Source: Atherinomorus stipes (lineage: Eukaryota; Chordata; Actinopteri; Atheriniformes; Atherinidae). Taken from it: DNA of 64,000 nt. Positions 12,222 to 25,010 of the stretch are shown one piece after another. The position numbers were made by a program, and so were the translations under genes. The stretch spans positions 558,001 to 622,000 of the forward strand of contig JALJCO010013654.1 in NCBI GenBank assembly GCA_023101725.1. Reading direction: 5' to 3'. Position 1 is the stretch's first letter. The number at the start of each line of letters is the position of its first letter. The notes under the pieces were generated by a model that saw nothing but the letters and a program-made list of their open reading frames with translations, was not told the DNA's origin and ran no database searches.

Positions 12222-13351
12222 TTTTTAAAGTTTTAGTCGGATGGGTTGATCCCAAACTGACGGTGTGCGTGGGTCTCTAGGACCGCCTCAAGTTCCACCA
12301 CGTACCCGGACAAAGTATCCCCTCCCCCGGGCACAGAGCAGGATCAGATGCTCAGGGGAGTGGGGGTGCAGTCGGAGCTGCTCCTCCCACTAAAATCACG
12401 CAAGTAAATCACTGCTGCTCTCTGGTTTTACACTGTAGTCACAAATTAAATCCTTACAGAGGTTTGCCTTCTTACACCTTAATATATGCTAGCTCTGAAA
12501 ATTCACGTGATAACTTTTTAGTAAAGAGCAATGCCAACTTTCCTATTTTTACTGCGTCACAGGCTCATGCAAGTTCTTGTTTTTATGTTTAACCCGTTTC
12601 TTCCCAGTCTCTACTAATTAAACCCCCGGTGAGAGCGTCCCTCCCACTCCCACTGCCACGTAGGAACATTCCTGCTCCATTTGCCCCCTCCGTAAGACCC
12701 GAGGAACACAAAAGCAGCTGTAGCCGTTCGTAATAACTCAAATAAACCTTTAAAATGCCGTCTTAATAGTTTCAATTTCACTTTAATTAGGAGGCGTTGC
12801 AGCGTTTTTTTTTTTTTAAATTCAGCTGAGTGTGGAAGGAGGGGATGTGTCTCCTCCTGTTGAGACCCCTACGTTACCACGTTGACACATCTTGGAGGCT
12901 GCACTGCGCAAGAGCAATACGTGGTGCCCCTAACTATCCCATTCAAAAGCAAAGTGTGTCAAGTCGGCTACAGCAAACTAGAAGAAGGCAGGAAATATTG
13001 TGTACGGTTTCAAATCAAAAGCAAATTTAGCCACTGAAACACATTCTTTTTTTACTCGTGTACGTCATATACATACATGAATTCATGTTCCAGGCTAGTG
13101 TGTTTGCAGTTTATTCGCCAAATTTGGCTTTCGGGTAATTGTTTGAGGATTTTCTTTTTCAAACTTAACCGGATGTGATATACTTATTCGCTGACTTGAC
13201 CATTCCTACACTGGGACCAGGGGCAGGACTTCTTCCCAAGTAAAGGAAACCAACGTACCGTACCGGGGCAGCAGGGAGTCAGCGCGCACACTCACGCGAC
13301 AAGCTTTTGCCACCGTTATCTCCATCGTTGCAAACTTTGTCTGCGGTGAAA
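12222..13351. promoter_or_regulatory. Shared crtap-fkbp9 start-to-start interval
   Basis: The 1,130 bases between the two start codons contain the 5' UTRs and promoters of two divergent genes. The parts next to each gene (12240-12420 and 13190-13350) are richer in G+C and CpG than the introns, including C-rich Sp1/KLF-like runs. The middle is AT-rich with a T run near 12806. I see no transposon inside. Whether it is one bidirectional promoter or two separate ones cannot be told from sequence. Confidence 0.65.
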
Positions 13352-13554
13352 ATGATCAAGTGCGTGCAAGCGGTGTTGACTCTGTCGGTTCTGGTGACGT
13401 TTGCCGCCTGCAACGCTCCTCCGGTACCGTTAGACGACATCCTCATTGAGAAAACTTTCGTACCAGAACAGTGCGTGCGCGCCGTCAAAGTAGGGGACTA
13501 TGTCAGGTATCACTACATCGGGATGTTTCCGGACGGCAAGAAGTTCGACTCGAG
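13352..13554 (+). CDS. fkbp9: fkbp9 coding exon 1
   Basis: Residues 1-67 plus two bases. The ATG at 13352 is followed by a hydrophobic signal peptide. An in-frame upstream extension to 13307 has no ATG. FKBP domain 1 starts with [15 protein letters not shown]. The exon ends at AG before GCAAGT, a GC-type donor; the other possible donor nearby would place a stop at once in exon 2. Confidence 0.92.
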
Positions 13555-16500
13555 GCAAGTATCGCGAATTGGGAATGTTTTATTCACAGGTCAAACTTAC
13601 TTGCAGAGCAGCTTGGCTGCAGGGTGAGAATAGCGTGCGTGGTGCGTAAAAGTGCGCGTTGTGGTTTGTCCTTCTGAGCCACGCAGGCAAGCAGGCAGAG
13701 TGAGGTCTGTTTAATCCAAGGACTACAAACTATTCCTATTTCAACTGTCGTAAAAGGGGTTACTCACATGACTACAGTTTGAGCAGATCCAGATTTCTGC
13801 TACTAAATGAGACTATTCGTACGAATCTCACTGGATGATGTGAAACGTGGCCAGTCTTCTGAGCTTAATTTGCCATTGTCGAGGGTCCCTTAACTCCACT
13901 TTGGAAACCACTGATCTCATCAACAACTGACCAGATTCTCCATGGCTCAAAAGCCATGCAGTGCCAAATACGGTAGTTTTTGGTAAATAACAACATATCA
14001 GAGCAGAAACTTCTCTTATTTGTTGAATTTTCAGCTAATTATGTGGCCTTATATTATGAGAACCCCCCCCCCCCCCCCCCCCCCCAAAATGTTAAATTGC
14101 CAATTTACACCAGTAATATGTAAATATGACCAAAAGTGCCCTCAGGGTATATACAGTAATAATAATAAACAAAAAGACAAACACTTAAGCATAAAACTTC
14201 AATCCTTATTCTGTCCTGAGAAATGATGGATTTTAACTGTATAGTTAGAATAGCACACAGAGAAAAACGCTCCATACTCTCTTTCTTTCTCTCTCTTTGA
14301 ACTGAAGATAATTTATCATTGTTCTCTTAGATGACTCTAAGAAGGGTGGCTTTTGTCCTTTCAGCTATGATCGTGACAGCACATACAACGTGTTTGTTGG
14401 CAAAAAACAGTTGATTGAAGGGATGGACAAAGCTCTGGTGGGGATGTGTGTCAATGAGAGGAGACTGGTCAAGATCCCTCCTCACCTTGCCTACGGAAAG
14501 CAAGGATACGGTACGTATAGTCGAATATGTGTGATATTCATCTTATTATATTCCTTTGTCCCATCACTCTTCTGACTGAGTGAAATGAAAACCAAAGAAG
14601 TTCGGGGAGTGACTGCTATGAATACATAAAGCTGCCACAGCTCATCACAACAGTGTGAGAACTTTGTTGGGCATCTTAACAAGGCTGTTGTATTAGATTC
14701 AGTTAAATAAAGAGGAAGTGGGCTGTTCCCAAACCTCCATGAAGGATGATGTCAGAGGGGCATCACAGACCAGGAAGCCGATCAGAGGAAACTGCTTCAT
14801 AACAAGTTTTTATTTTTTTTAACTGTTAGTTGCTGCAAAGCTGCGGATATATCAGCTTTAAAAGCAGGAGACAAACTTTCCTGATGATTATGGATAATGG
14901 ATAATTGCTCAGAATTGAGTGTGTTTATGTCCAAACTATCATTTACAGACAGAAACAAGAGTGAATGCGGAGGCTGTGTTTACATGCAAACAACAGTGTC
15001 ATTTGTGTTATAAGGTTAGATAATGGAAGAGAGGGAGAAAAGAGGGCATGCACAGGCATGTGAAAGGCGGCTGTGTCCTTCACTACGAGTCTTTTTTTTT
15101 TAGTGAAATTAGAAGATGAAAGAGGTGAGATGGAGGTAGAAGAGTGATTTACACAAAAGAGAGAGACTGCCAACTCACCAGTAGTAAAGGTTTATGACTC
15201 CCATCCACATACGCCCTGCTCCCCTTCACCTCCTCCTCCCTCCTTCTTAGCATCACTTTCTCCACCTTACAGAGTTTGGACACTTGCTAGATTTAAACAT
15301 AAAACTTCGCTTTGAGGAATTTTGTACTAGTTTTTTGTGCAGAACAGTTCCAACTCAGATGTTTATGAACAAGCAGATGCAGAGATATTTTCTTTTAGAC
15401 TTCACTGTATGAATCTGTTTTGTTTTAAGAATGTTTTAATTTTAATTTAATAAGAATGTTTTGTTTTGTGAACAATTAAAGGATGTTCAGACCCAGATGC
15501 AGCAAAACAGGCTCAAACTAAGATACTACCGTCACCTTGTGTCACAGTTGGGACGAGATTTTCATGCTGGAATGCAGCGTTTTTGTTTTTACTAAATAAG
15601 CACTTCTTATTTCAATCAATAATGTCTTATTTGGTTCAAAATGTCCACAATCTATAAGTCCAAAAGCTTTTCCATCAATGAAATCTTCATTAAACAGTAG
15701 TTTAATTGCCAGATTTCTGTAGCCTTGCATGCACATCACTTTTGTTCAGTGCCCCGATAGTAGTATGGAAGTGAGATCTTGTTGACTGTAACAGTTATCG
15801 TTCTTGGAGTTATCTTTATTGGTAAACACCTCTGAGGAGTGTAACAGTGGTTTAAACTTTCTCCATTTGTACACAGTCTGTGGATTAGTGCAGCTCAAAC
15901 TCTGGTTTTCCAGCCAGAAGGGAATCAAACTCCTTTTCTGAAGTCCTTATAAAGCGTCTTTGTTTGTGTCATAATACATTTACAAGAACCTCAGACTTTA
16001 ATACATCCATGTTCTATTAACAGAGGTGCCCACTTACACTGTATGCATCCCATTAATTACAGGTATGTCAGCTTCAAGCACGTTTCTGTATGAAGTTCAT
16101 GGAGAACTGAAGCATATCCCAGCAGCTACTAGGCGAGGGGCAGGTTACATCCTGGACAGGTTTCCAGTCCATCACAGACCGCATTACACAGATTTCATTA
16201 TGTATTGTTAAAAGAAGTTTTGATGCACTTGAGGAAAACTAAATTAAGCCCTCAAACTGAATCAACGGCCTTGATGGAGATATTTTGATAACATCCTAAA
16301 GAAACAACATCAGTGTAAATGCATAATGCGTCTTTTTCAACAAATCTTTCCTGCTGGAGGAGTTTCTCTTTAGCAGACATAAAACATTCTGCAAACAGAG
16401 TAAAAATAAAAAAAATAGTTTTGGTTGTAATTCTCCCTTGTTTTGATATTTAGGTTTAGAGATGCACCAAACCGATACTTGGCAATGAAGTTACAGCGAT

Positions 16501-19500
16501 CTAGTCACCTCAGTTCTATGTTTGCAATGCTTGTTACATCATCATGCAGAGTTTTATTTATTTGTTTTTGCTGCCGATGTATGCTTTGTTATTTGTTAAT
16601 AAATAATATTAAGTACATTTATATCTGTTTTAATACGTTACCTTTTTTTTACTGAGGCTAAATGTTTATGTCAAGCCTGATGCCTCCATTCACATGGCAA
16701 GTTATACAGTTCATTCATTCAACTGTAGTATCAGATCGGTATCGGGTATCTGCCGATATGCTCTGCGGTATTGGATTGGATCGGAAAAAACTGGATCGGT
16801 GCATCTTTATTTAGGAGACAACCCGAGTCTCGTTATTCAATGCTGTTACAATTCTTGTTTTATCCAGCCAACAAGACACTTTTTAACTGACACAATAAAA
16901 GAATCAACTAAAGAAGCAGGAAGAGAAAAATTCAGGGACTAATGCTCATCAAGTTATAGAATAGCCTCACATTAATTGCCTGCTGATTGGCTCATACAGT
17001 ATATTAAGCAAATCATTGTTTAAGTGGCTTAACAAGGCTGCATGATATCAAGAAAATATGCAACATCAGTGTTAAGTATTGCAATGAAGATATGACTTGA
17101 AATAATGAAACAAATGGTTAAATATATGGTGCTAATCTCAAATATTTACACGGAGATGCGTTCCACTTCTGCACCTGTGCTGCATACTGATTGGTATAGA
17201 GAATTTACAAGAACAAATTTACTCTAATTGGAGTGCTACACTTACAACAATACTGTTTTTAAAAACAGTGTATTCCTTAATAAATCAAATGAAATTAATG
17301 AGTTTAAAAACCCTTTGTAGAAAAAATTCTACCATATATTTTTACTTAAAAAAAAATACTAATAAACTGCTTTTTGCTAAAGCACTTCAAAGCATTTGTC
17401 ATTTTTCAACACCTGTTCTCCTCTGCAGGTGACATCATCCCTGCTGACTCCATCCTCCACTTTGACGTTCTTTTACTTGATGTGTGGAACCTGGAAGATG
17501 GCGTCCAGATCAACACTTACCACAAACCCTCTGACTGCAACAGAAAGGTGGAGGTCTCTGACTTCGTCCGCTACCACTATAACGGCACCCTACTGGATGG
17601 GACCCTCTTTGATTCCAGGTATTTTCTTCATAATCCCTCATTCACACAAACAGTCACTCAAACATGCATCTAAATTTGTTTCTCGCTCTCTACTGCAGTC
17701 ATACCCGCATGCGCACCTATGACACCTACGTCGGGATTGGTTGGCTGATCGCAGGCATGGATCAGGGACTTCTGGGAATGTGTGTTGGAGAGAGACGCAT
17801 CATCACGATGCCTCCGTCACTTGGTTATGGAGAGAATGGAGATGGTGAGTGTTTGCAGTTTGGTTGTGATTGTTTCTTCAAGTCATTTGCTTCTAAATCC
17901 TCCAATCCTTTGATGGAAATTGATTTTTGAACCATTAAGCATTGCTGTGATGGCACTTTGAGCAGGACATCACAGAAATCTTCATGATGGTTTGATTTTT
18001 TGTTCCTTCTTTCCAAAATGACACAATACAGCATGTTACTTTGAAGTTAATATGTTACACTGTTATATGACACAAGTTTTTTATGCTTTTATACTGAGAA
18101 ACTATACTTTAACTCATTAACTTGTGGAAAAGCAACAATACAACTCCTTGCCATTTAAAGACTTTATAAAAATGTGTGATGTTCTGATGTGGTTCAGCTG
18201 AACATCAAGTAAACAGCAGGTGTTATTTCATAAGATATCTGGACACCAGAGAAATCTCTTGCAGCTTCCAGCAATACTTATCATTAGGCTAAACTTTTAC
18301 AAGTCCATTTCTTGGTAGAATGTGTAAAAAATAAAAATAAATGTTTGATTGAGCTCATTTTAGTTTAAGCATCATGTTTTCAAAAACTTGACCAGAGCAT
18401 GCTGACTTCTGCTTTTCACTCAATGTAAGACTTCTCGCTTTGAGTAAAAAGATGTTTGCTTTACCTGTAGAAGCAAATTGCTTACAAAAAATGATCAAAG
18501 ATACTCTCCAGAGTAGTTTCAAAATTATTCAAAGCCTTTATTTTTACATGGGAAAAAGATTTTTCAAAAAGAGCAGTGCGTTGTGACAAACTAGGTCAGT
18601 GTTTCCCAACTCTGGTCCTCAGGACCCATTGCCCTGCACGTGTTCCCACTTCAGCGCCTGATTCAGATTCTTGAACTTCCTCATTAAGTTCTTTGCAGGC
18701 CTTTTAACGAGCCATTCATGTGATTCAGGTGTGAAAAATTAGGATTGCCTCTACGGCAGGGGTACCCAAGTCCAGTCCTCGAGAGCCACTATCCTGCTCA
18801 TTTAGGTTGTGTCACTTCTCCAACACACCTGAATCAAATGAATGGCTCGTTAGCAGCCCTCCGCAGAGCTGAATGACATGTGGTAATCAGCCATTTGATT
18901 CAGGTGTGTTGGAGAGGGTATGTTCCAAAAATTGCAGGATAGTAGCTTTCGAGGACCAGACTTGGGCACTCCTGCTCTAAGACATGCTGGGCTGTGGGTC
19001 CTGAGGACCAGAATTGGGAAATACTCAACAAAGGGCACAGCCTCATGATTTTTCTCAAACGAACTAGGCTTGAATGATCTTTATTCTCACTGCAGGGGTC
19101 TGACAACTCTGCACGGTCTCATGGTTGTTTTCTGGAAAGTTTTGAGCACAAAACCATTGCCACCATGTAGTGACGCAGATAGACACAAATAGAAAACGCG
19201 CGCATAACTCCAGTCCTTTCTGGTCCTTTCCCTACCCTCCACCCCACCTCACCCTTTACGTGTAATTGATCCAGACTTTTCAATGTGCAGCCAGTCTCTT
19301 CCAAACGTTGCATTCTGACAACGGTCTGTTCCAAATTTTGGGTGTGGTCACATGGCGCATAAAAAACAGATCTAATCCCTTTTCTAGAGTCAAACAGTTT
19401 AAACATGACAAAAATGTCCATGTGACCTTGCTATAGGTCTTCATCGGGGTCAGTGTCTGTTCTGGCTCACACTTTTCCTGTTAAATCTCACTCATGAGCT

Positions 19501-22500
19501 AATCTACATCCATAGGTGGACATTTCAGGTACCAGAAAGTAAAAATCCTGCCTTTTTTTTGGATCTGCCTGTACAGGTGTTTTGACTAACGAGCTCACCT
19601 ATCTGCAGAGGAGCTGTTCTAATTAAATTCAGCTGGTTTACTGATTGGTTGGAACAACTGTAGGACAGGATTTCTACTTTCTGCACCAGGAATGTCCACC
19701 TCTGTCTACATTCATGTGCATGCTTGCTGGCATGGACTGGCTATAGATACTGATACAGGAATGGGTCTACCATCAGTCACCTCCTTTACATGGATGGCAT
19801 CAAGCTGTATTCTAAGCGAGCAAGACATCAACTCACTGATCTACATGTCCAGGATCTACAGTAGGGACATCTGGTTGTCATTTGGACTGGAGAAATGCAG
19901 CTGAATGGTGACAATGAGAGGGAAGGTAGTCCATACAGAGGGTGTCGCACTTCCAGAGGACAGAATAGCAGATGCTAAGGAGAGCTACAAGTACCTTGGA
20001 ATACCACAGGCAACAATGAGGAGCCCACAACGAAAACACAGCCAGTCAAATACCTGCAAGGAGTAAAGCAAGTCCTGAGATATCAGCTCAATGGCAAGAA
20101 CAAGGTCCAGGAAATGAACCGCTGTGCCCTGCCGGTGATCAGATGCCCTGCTGGGATAATAAGCTGGCCATCAGGCAACTCATGTCTGATAGCTGTTTCT
20201 GGTGGGAGGACACAGGTAGAAACTCAGGGTTTCTTTGTGGTAAACCTGCCAGCATGGAGGTTCACTTCATGCAGTCAGTTACCATGGTAACAGAATTAGG
20301 ATAAGACTTGCCTCATTTTCTGGAACAGAAAACTCCTTCAACTCGGGGTTAACATACTCAGTTTCAACATAACCAGCTTTCTGTGAGAGGCCCCAGTTGC
20401 TGTTATTCTGAAAACATTTATATTCCTATCCTTATTTGTTAAAGAATTTAAACTTCAAAATTTCGGTACCTTTGTTGTAGGCCTATTTCTTGTTTCATGG
20501 TGACATTTTAAGGGTGAGAAATATAAGGGGCCATGTTGTTGTAATGTGATTATGTGGTTTGCAGCCGTCTGGCTGACACAGGCAAAACCTTCACTGAAAA
20601 AGACATCATCTACTGTAAATGGCAGCGCATGTTCCTCCCAAAACCTTTTGATATTAGTCAATATTAATATATTTTTTTTATAGATGCACAAGTCACACAT
20701 TGTTTGTGCAGTAATACACCTCCATATAATCACAACATGTTTGTATTTGAACTGTGGACAGGTCACATGACTAAATTTGAATTAACATCACAGGAAAGTT
20801 TTCAGTCAACTTTAACTTCAAATATACATATATATATATATATATATATATTTATATGTATGTATGCATAAATCATACAACTTTGACTGTGTTTTTTGCA
20901 ACTAGTCCCAGCTTTTGTGCTGCCAAGAGATTCACACTGTACAAGAACATTTTTCATTTAACAACGGTTCCTTGCATGAGATTTTAAAGAATCTTCTTCA
21001 CCCTGCAGGTAGCGATATCCCAGGGCAGGCGTCTCTGGTGTTTGACGTTGTTCTGTTGGACCTCCACAACCCCAGAGATGGCATCACAGTGACAAATCAG
21101 ATTGTGCCTGACTCCTGCACAAGGAAGACAGTTGCAGGAGACTTTGTGCGTTACCACTACAACGGTAGTCTCCTGGATGGGACGTTTTTTGATTCCAGGT
21201 GGGTTCATTATTTTATTTAAGCAAAAAGAAAAGGCTTCATATAAATATTATACTGCTGTCTAGAGGATTAACATCTGCTTTTCCTTAAGTAGCCTCATGG
21301 TGGCAGCATCTGTCAGTTCACTGAAAGCAATTTTAAGATGAATTGAAACTTAACCAGCTGTGGGGAATCCCCTGTCTGCAGCTTACTGTGGCTTGTATAA
21401 CACTGAAAAAGAGATGTTATCTTCTGTTCAATTTTGAGGAAAAAGCTAATCTTGGGAAGTCAAACACTATTTAGACATTTTCATTTATGTTTTGCATATT
21501 TTTAGGTGTCAGTGCTTGCTTCCTTCACTTTATATTTAATTTAACCTTCACTCATTGCACACATTCACAAATCAAAACAGGAAATGATTCTGTGTTCATA
21601 TTACATTCTGAGCATGAACATTTTTCTAACTTTTCACGTGTGATCAGGTTAGAAATGTCAAGTTCAGGAATTTTCAGTATCTTATGTACATCACATTCAT
21701 GAAAACAGATTGCACAGTTGAATCCGGCAAAACAAGCTGCTGGTTGCTGCACACATGCTGGGGTTTTTAGCATTTTCAGTATGATAATCTTTCGCTCCAC
21801 AGCTACTCCCGTAATCGTACTTATGACACGTATGTTGGACGAGGCTATGTGATCGCTGGCATGGATGAGGGTTTGATTGGAGTCTGTGTCGGAGAGAGAC
21901 GCACCATTACCATCCCACCACATCTTGCCTATGGAGAGGAGGGCACAGGTATGTGTGCATAAAAATGTTCTCAACTGAATTTCTTTCTTTGCTGCATTGA
22001 ATTATAAATTGTGCTGATTTTGCCTCTTACAGGCTCTAAGATCCCTGGTTCAGCTGTGCTGGTGTTTGACGTTCACATCATCGACTTCCACAACCCCTCA
22101 GACAACACTGAGGTCACTGTCACCTTCAAGCCAGAGCAGTGTGATAAGATAACCAAGAAAGGAGACTTTATTAAATATCACTACAACGCCTCGCTGATGG
22201 ACGGAACATCTATTGACTCCACGTGAGTGAACTACTTTCAGACACTTCAAGGCCTCCAGAAGGAGAAGACTGTCTAACCACTTCCTCTTATGTAACTGCA
22301 TGCCCTCACATTGAGACATGAGAGCTCAGATGGTAGATAAAAATAGTTTGTGAAATTAACAGGTGCACTCAGATAATGAGCCCACAGTTTTGTCTGTGGC
22401 TCTGCTATCCATTTTCACCAGCGTAGAACAGATAATCATTTTGGAGCACTTCTACCAGAAATAAATGATTATGGAACCCAAAACAGTGGGGTTTTTGAAA

Positions 22501-24951
22501 TGAACAAAAATTCTACAGCACACTAAACATAAGTGGATGTGTCACGCCCTACAGGATGGAGAAGATGAGTAATGTGAACAGTACCAGTCAGAAAAGGTGC
22601 AAACGAAGGCTGATTCACAAAAGCACCAAAGTTTCACAAATTCTGAGCAAACAGCTTCAAAAATCAGCGTTAACTTTTTCAGAGGGGAGTATGTGAGGTT
22701 CCAGGTCTTTGCAGTGTTTCTCAGCTCCGGTCCTCAGAACCCACGGCCCTGCATGTCTTGGAGGCTACCCTACTTTTACACACATGACTCAAATGATTGG
22801 CTCATTAACAAGCTTGCAAAGAACTTGATGAGGAAGTTCATGAATCTGAATCAGGTGAGCTGGAGTAGGAACACATTGAAGACACACAGGGCAGTGGGTG
22901 CTGAGGACTGCAGTTCCCTTTTTTAGATCTATTTGTGGAAAAGGTGTGGGACGGAGCAATCCCACATTTACCCAGTTTAAAGTAGATGCACTATAGACTC
23001 TTTAAATTTTTATACAGCCTGAGCAGATAAAAGACCCAACAAACATCTGCAGCGTGTTGGATTAGTCAATTTTAAGGTTTTATAGAGGACCTCATCTCAA
23101 GGAATCCTCACCATGGTGTCCCACTTTCTGTTTCCAGAGGAAAGTTGACTAAGCTACACCATTTCTGACCTGTTAAATCACTTTCTTGTTTAGTGAATCT
23201 AGAAAGACAGGTGGGTTTGAAACCAAACCTCCCCCGGTGCTTCTCCTTCTCTGTTAAACCCATTGCAGCCCGTAGACTGTGCTTCAAAAGAGAGACATGG
23301 CAGAGCAGCTGTGCAGTAACATCAACAACAGGATCGCTCCTAAATTGCTCTTCTAATAACTCCGTCTGTCCAGTCTCCCCCACCAGATGTCTTTGAAAGG
23401 GTCTTTAGACTCTGAGGCTGATTTCCCCTTAAGGTCTCGATCTTTGAGTTGACGGGGGTTGTGCAAAGGTCACAAAAAAGATAAACAGGATGTGTGTCCG
23501 TTGCTGTTGCTCACTTGAGGCACATTTGGACCTCTCTGGCCCCAGATGTGCCAAACCACAAACTTCTCCTTTTATTTCAGTTTTGGTATCCACACTGTGT
23601 TTCACCCCTAATCTCCTTCTTTTCCTACACGTTGCATCTTTTCCTGCTTCTTGTTTCCATCAAGGTGATGCATTGGACCCCTGATCTGCTTCTTTTCTCT
23701 GGGGTCAAGTTTGTCACAAAAAAGCAAAACAAAACAAAGCAAAAAAAAAAAAAAATTCTAAAATGTTTTTTTAATAGAAATTATTAAGAAATATACAGCA
23801 CTGTTATATCTATAAAAGGCATTTTCAAGCAACAGTAAGCTAAGCACTTCAGCATGCCAAGCATTTCAAATGAATTAACAGTGGAGGCAGAGACACAAAA
23901 TGTTTTATTTTTAATTTTTAATTGGAAGCAGGCCAGAGATTTCCACACCTAAAAATGCCTGCATTCATCAGTAGAAACCATTTAATTCAACACTCCTAAT
24001 TGTAACCATATCGGAAGCTGGCTTGTCAGCATTTAAATAAAGATATTCTTATTTATCTGACCAGCTTTTAAATTATGAACCCTCGTGGACCCTGAGGTCC
24101 TCTGGTACCGGCCTTTTAATTGTTCCCTAGGTAAGAACTAAAACTCACGGTGAAGCCACGTTCCACCACTACGGTCCTCATCTGTGGAACAGCCTGCCAG
24201 AGAACCTCAGGGCTGCAGAGACTGTCGATGTTTTTAAGAAGAGGCTCAAGACCTACCTTTTTTTTTACTTAGCTTTTTGATTTGATTTCATTTTACTCAT
24301 TTTACTTATTTAACTTTCCCTCTATTTTATTTTATGTTATGTGAAAGCTATTTTAGATTTTATTGACTCATTTAGCATATCATATTATGAATTCCTATAT
24401 GTTAATTTTTCCATGTTGCTCTTATCTGTCCACTTATTTTATCTGTTTTAACATTTTAATACCAGTGTTTCCTCATGGGGATCCTTCACTCTGGGAGCTT
24501 TGCCTATTTGGTCTGGAGAGAGCTGGCGGGTGGCTGGCCTTGTCCTGGTGGCTGGGGCCTGGCATTGCAGCCCTATCGCTGTGGTGTGGACCCCAGCCTG
24601 CCCTGATTTGGTTGGTCCCTGCAGTAATGCCCTCTGGGACCATGTCTGGCTCCTTGTGTGAACGGATCCACAAGATATCACTTCCTCACTGTAGGTCAAG
24701 CCAGATGTTTATTACTCTTAGTGTTTTTATTTTAGGGGTTGGAAGTTATACGCACAGTTGAGTAAGTGGGTGGGTATTGGGAGGGGGGGGGGTCGTGAGT
24801 GTGTGTGTGTGCAAATATTTATAGTTATATGTGCTGTGTTTTGTGCTTGGATGTGTGAAAACTTGTTTTTATTTTAAAATGCATTTGTGTTTATTGTCTT
24901 GAAAAGCACTTTGGGTTGCCTTTGGCAGGAAAGGGCTTTAAAAATAAAGTT

Positions 24952-25010
<59 letters not shown>

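Larger units (their letters stand above)
17845..21008 (+). other. fkbp9 intron 4
   Basis: A 3.2 kb intron dense in repeats: nested inverted-repeat elements at 18597-19025, another at 19514-19701, a decayed LINE piece at 19702-20200 and a TA microsatellite near 20822-20852. The stretches 17850-18590 and 20400-20820 show nothing recognisable. Confidence 0.6.

Noticed and set aside
13307..13351. In-frame extension upstream of the fkbp9 ATG
   Set aside because: It contains no ATG, and the residues would push the signal peptide away from the N terminus.
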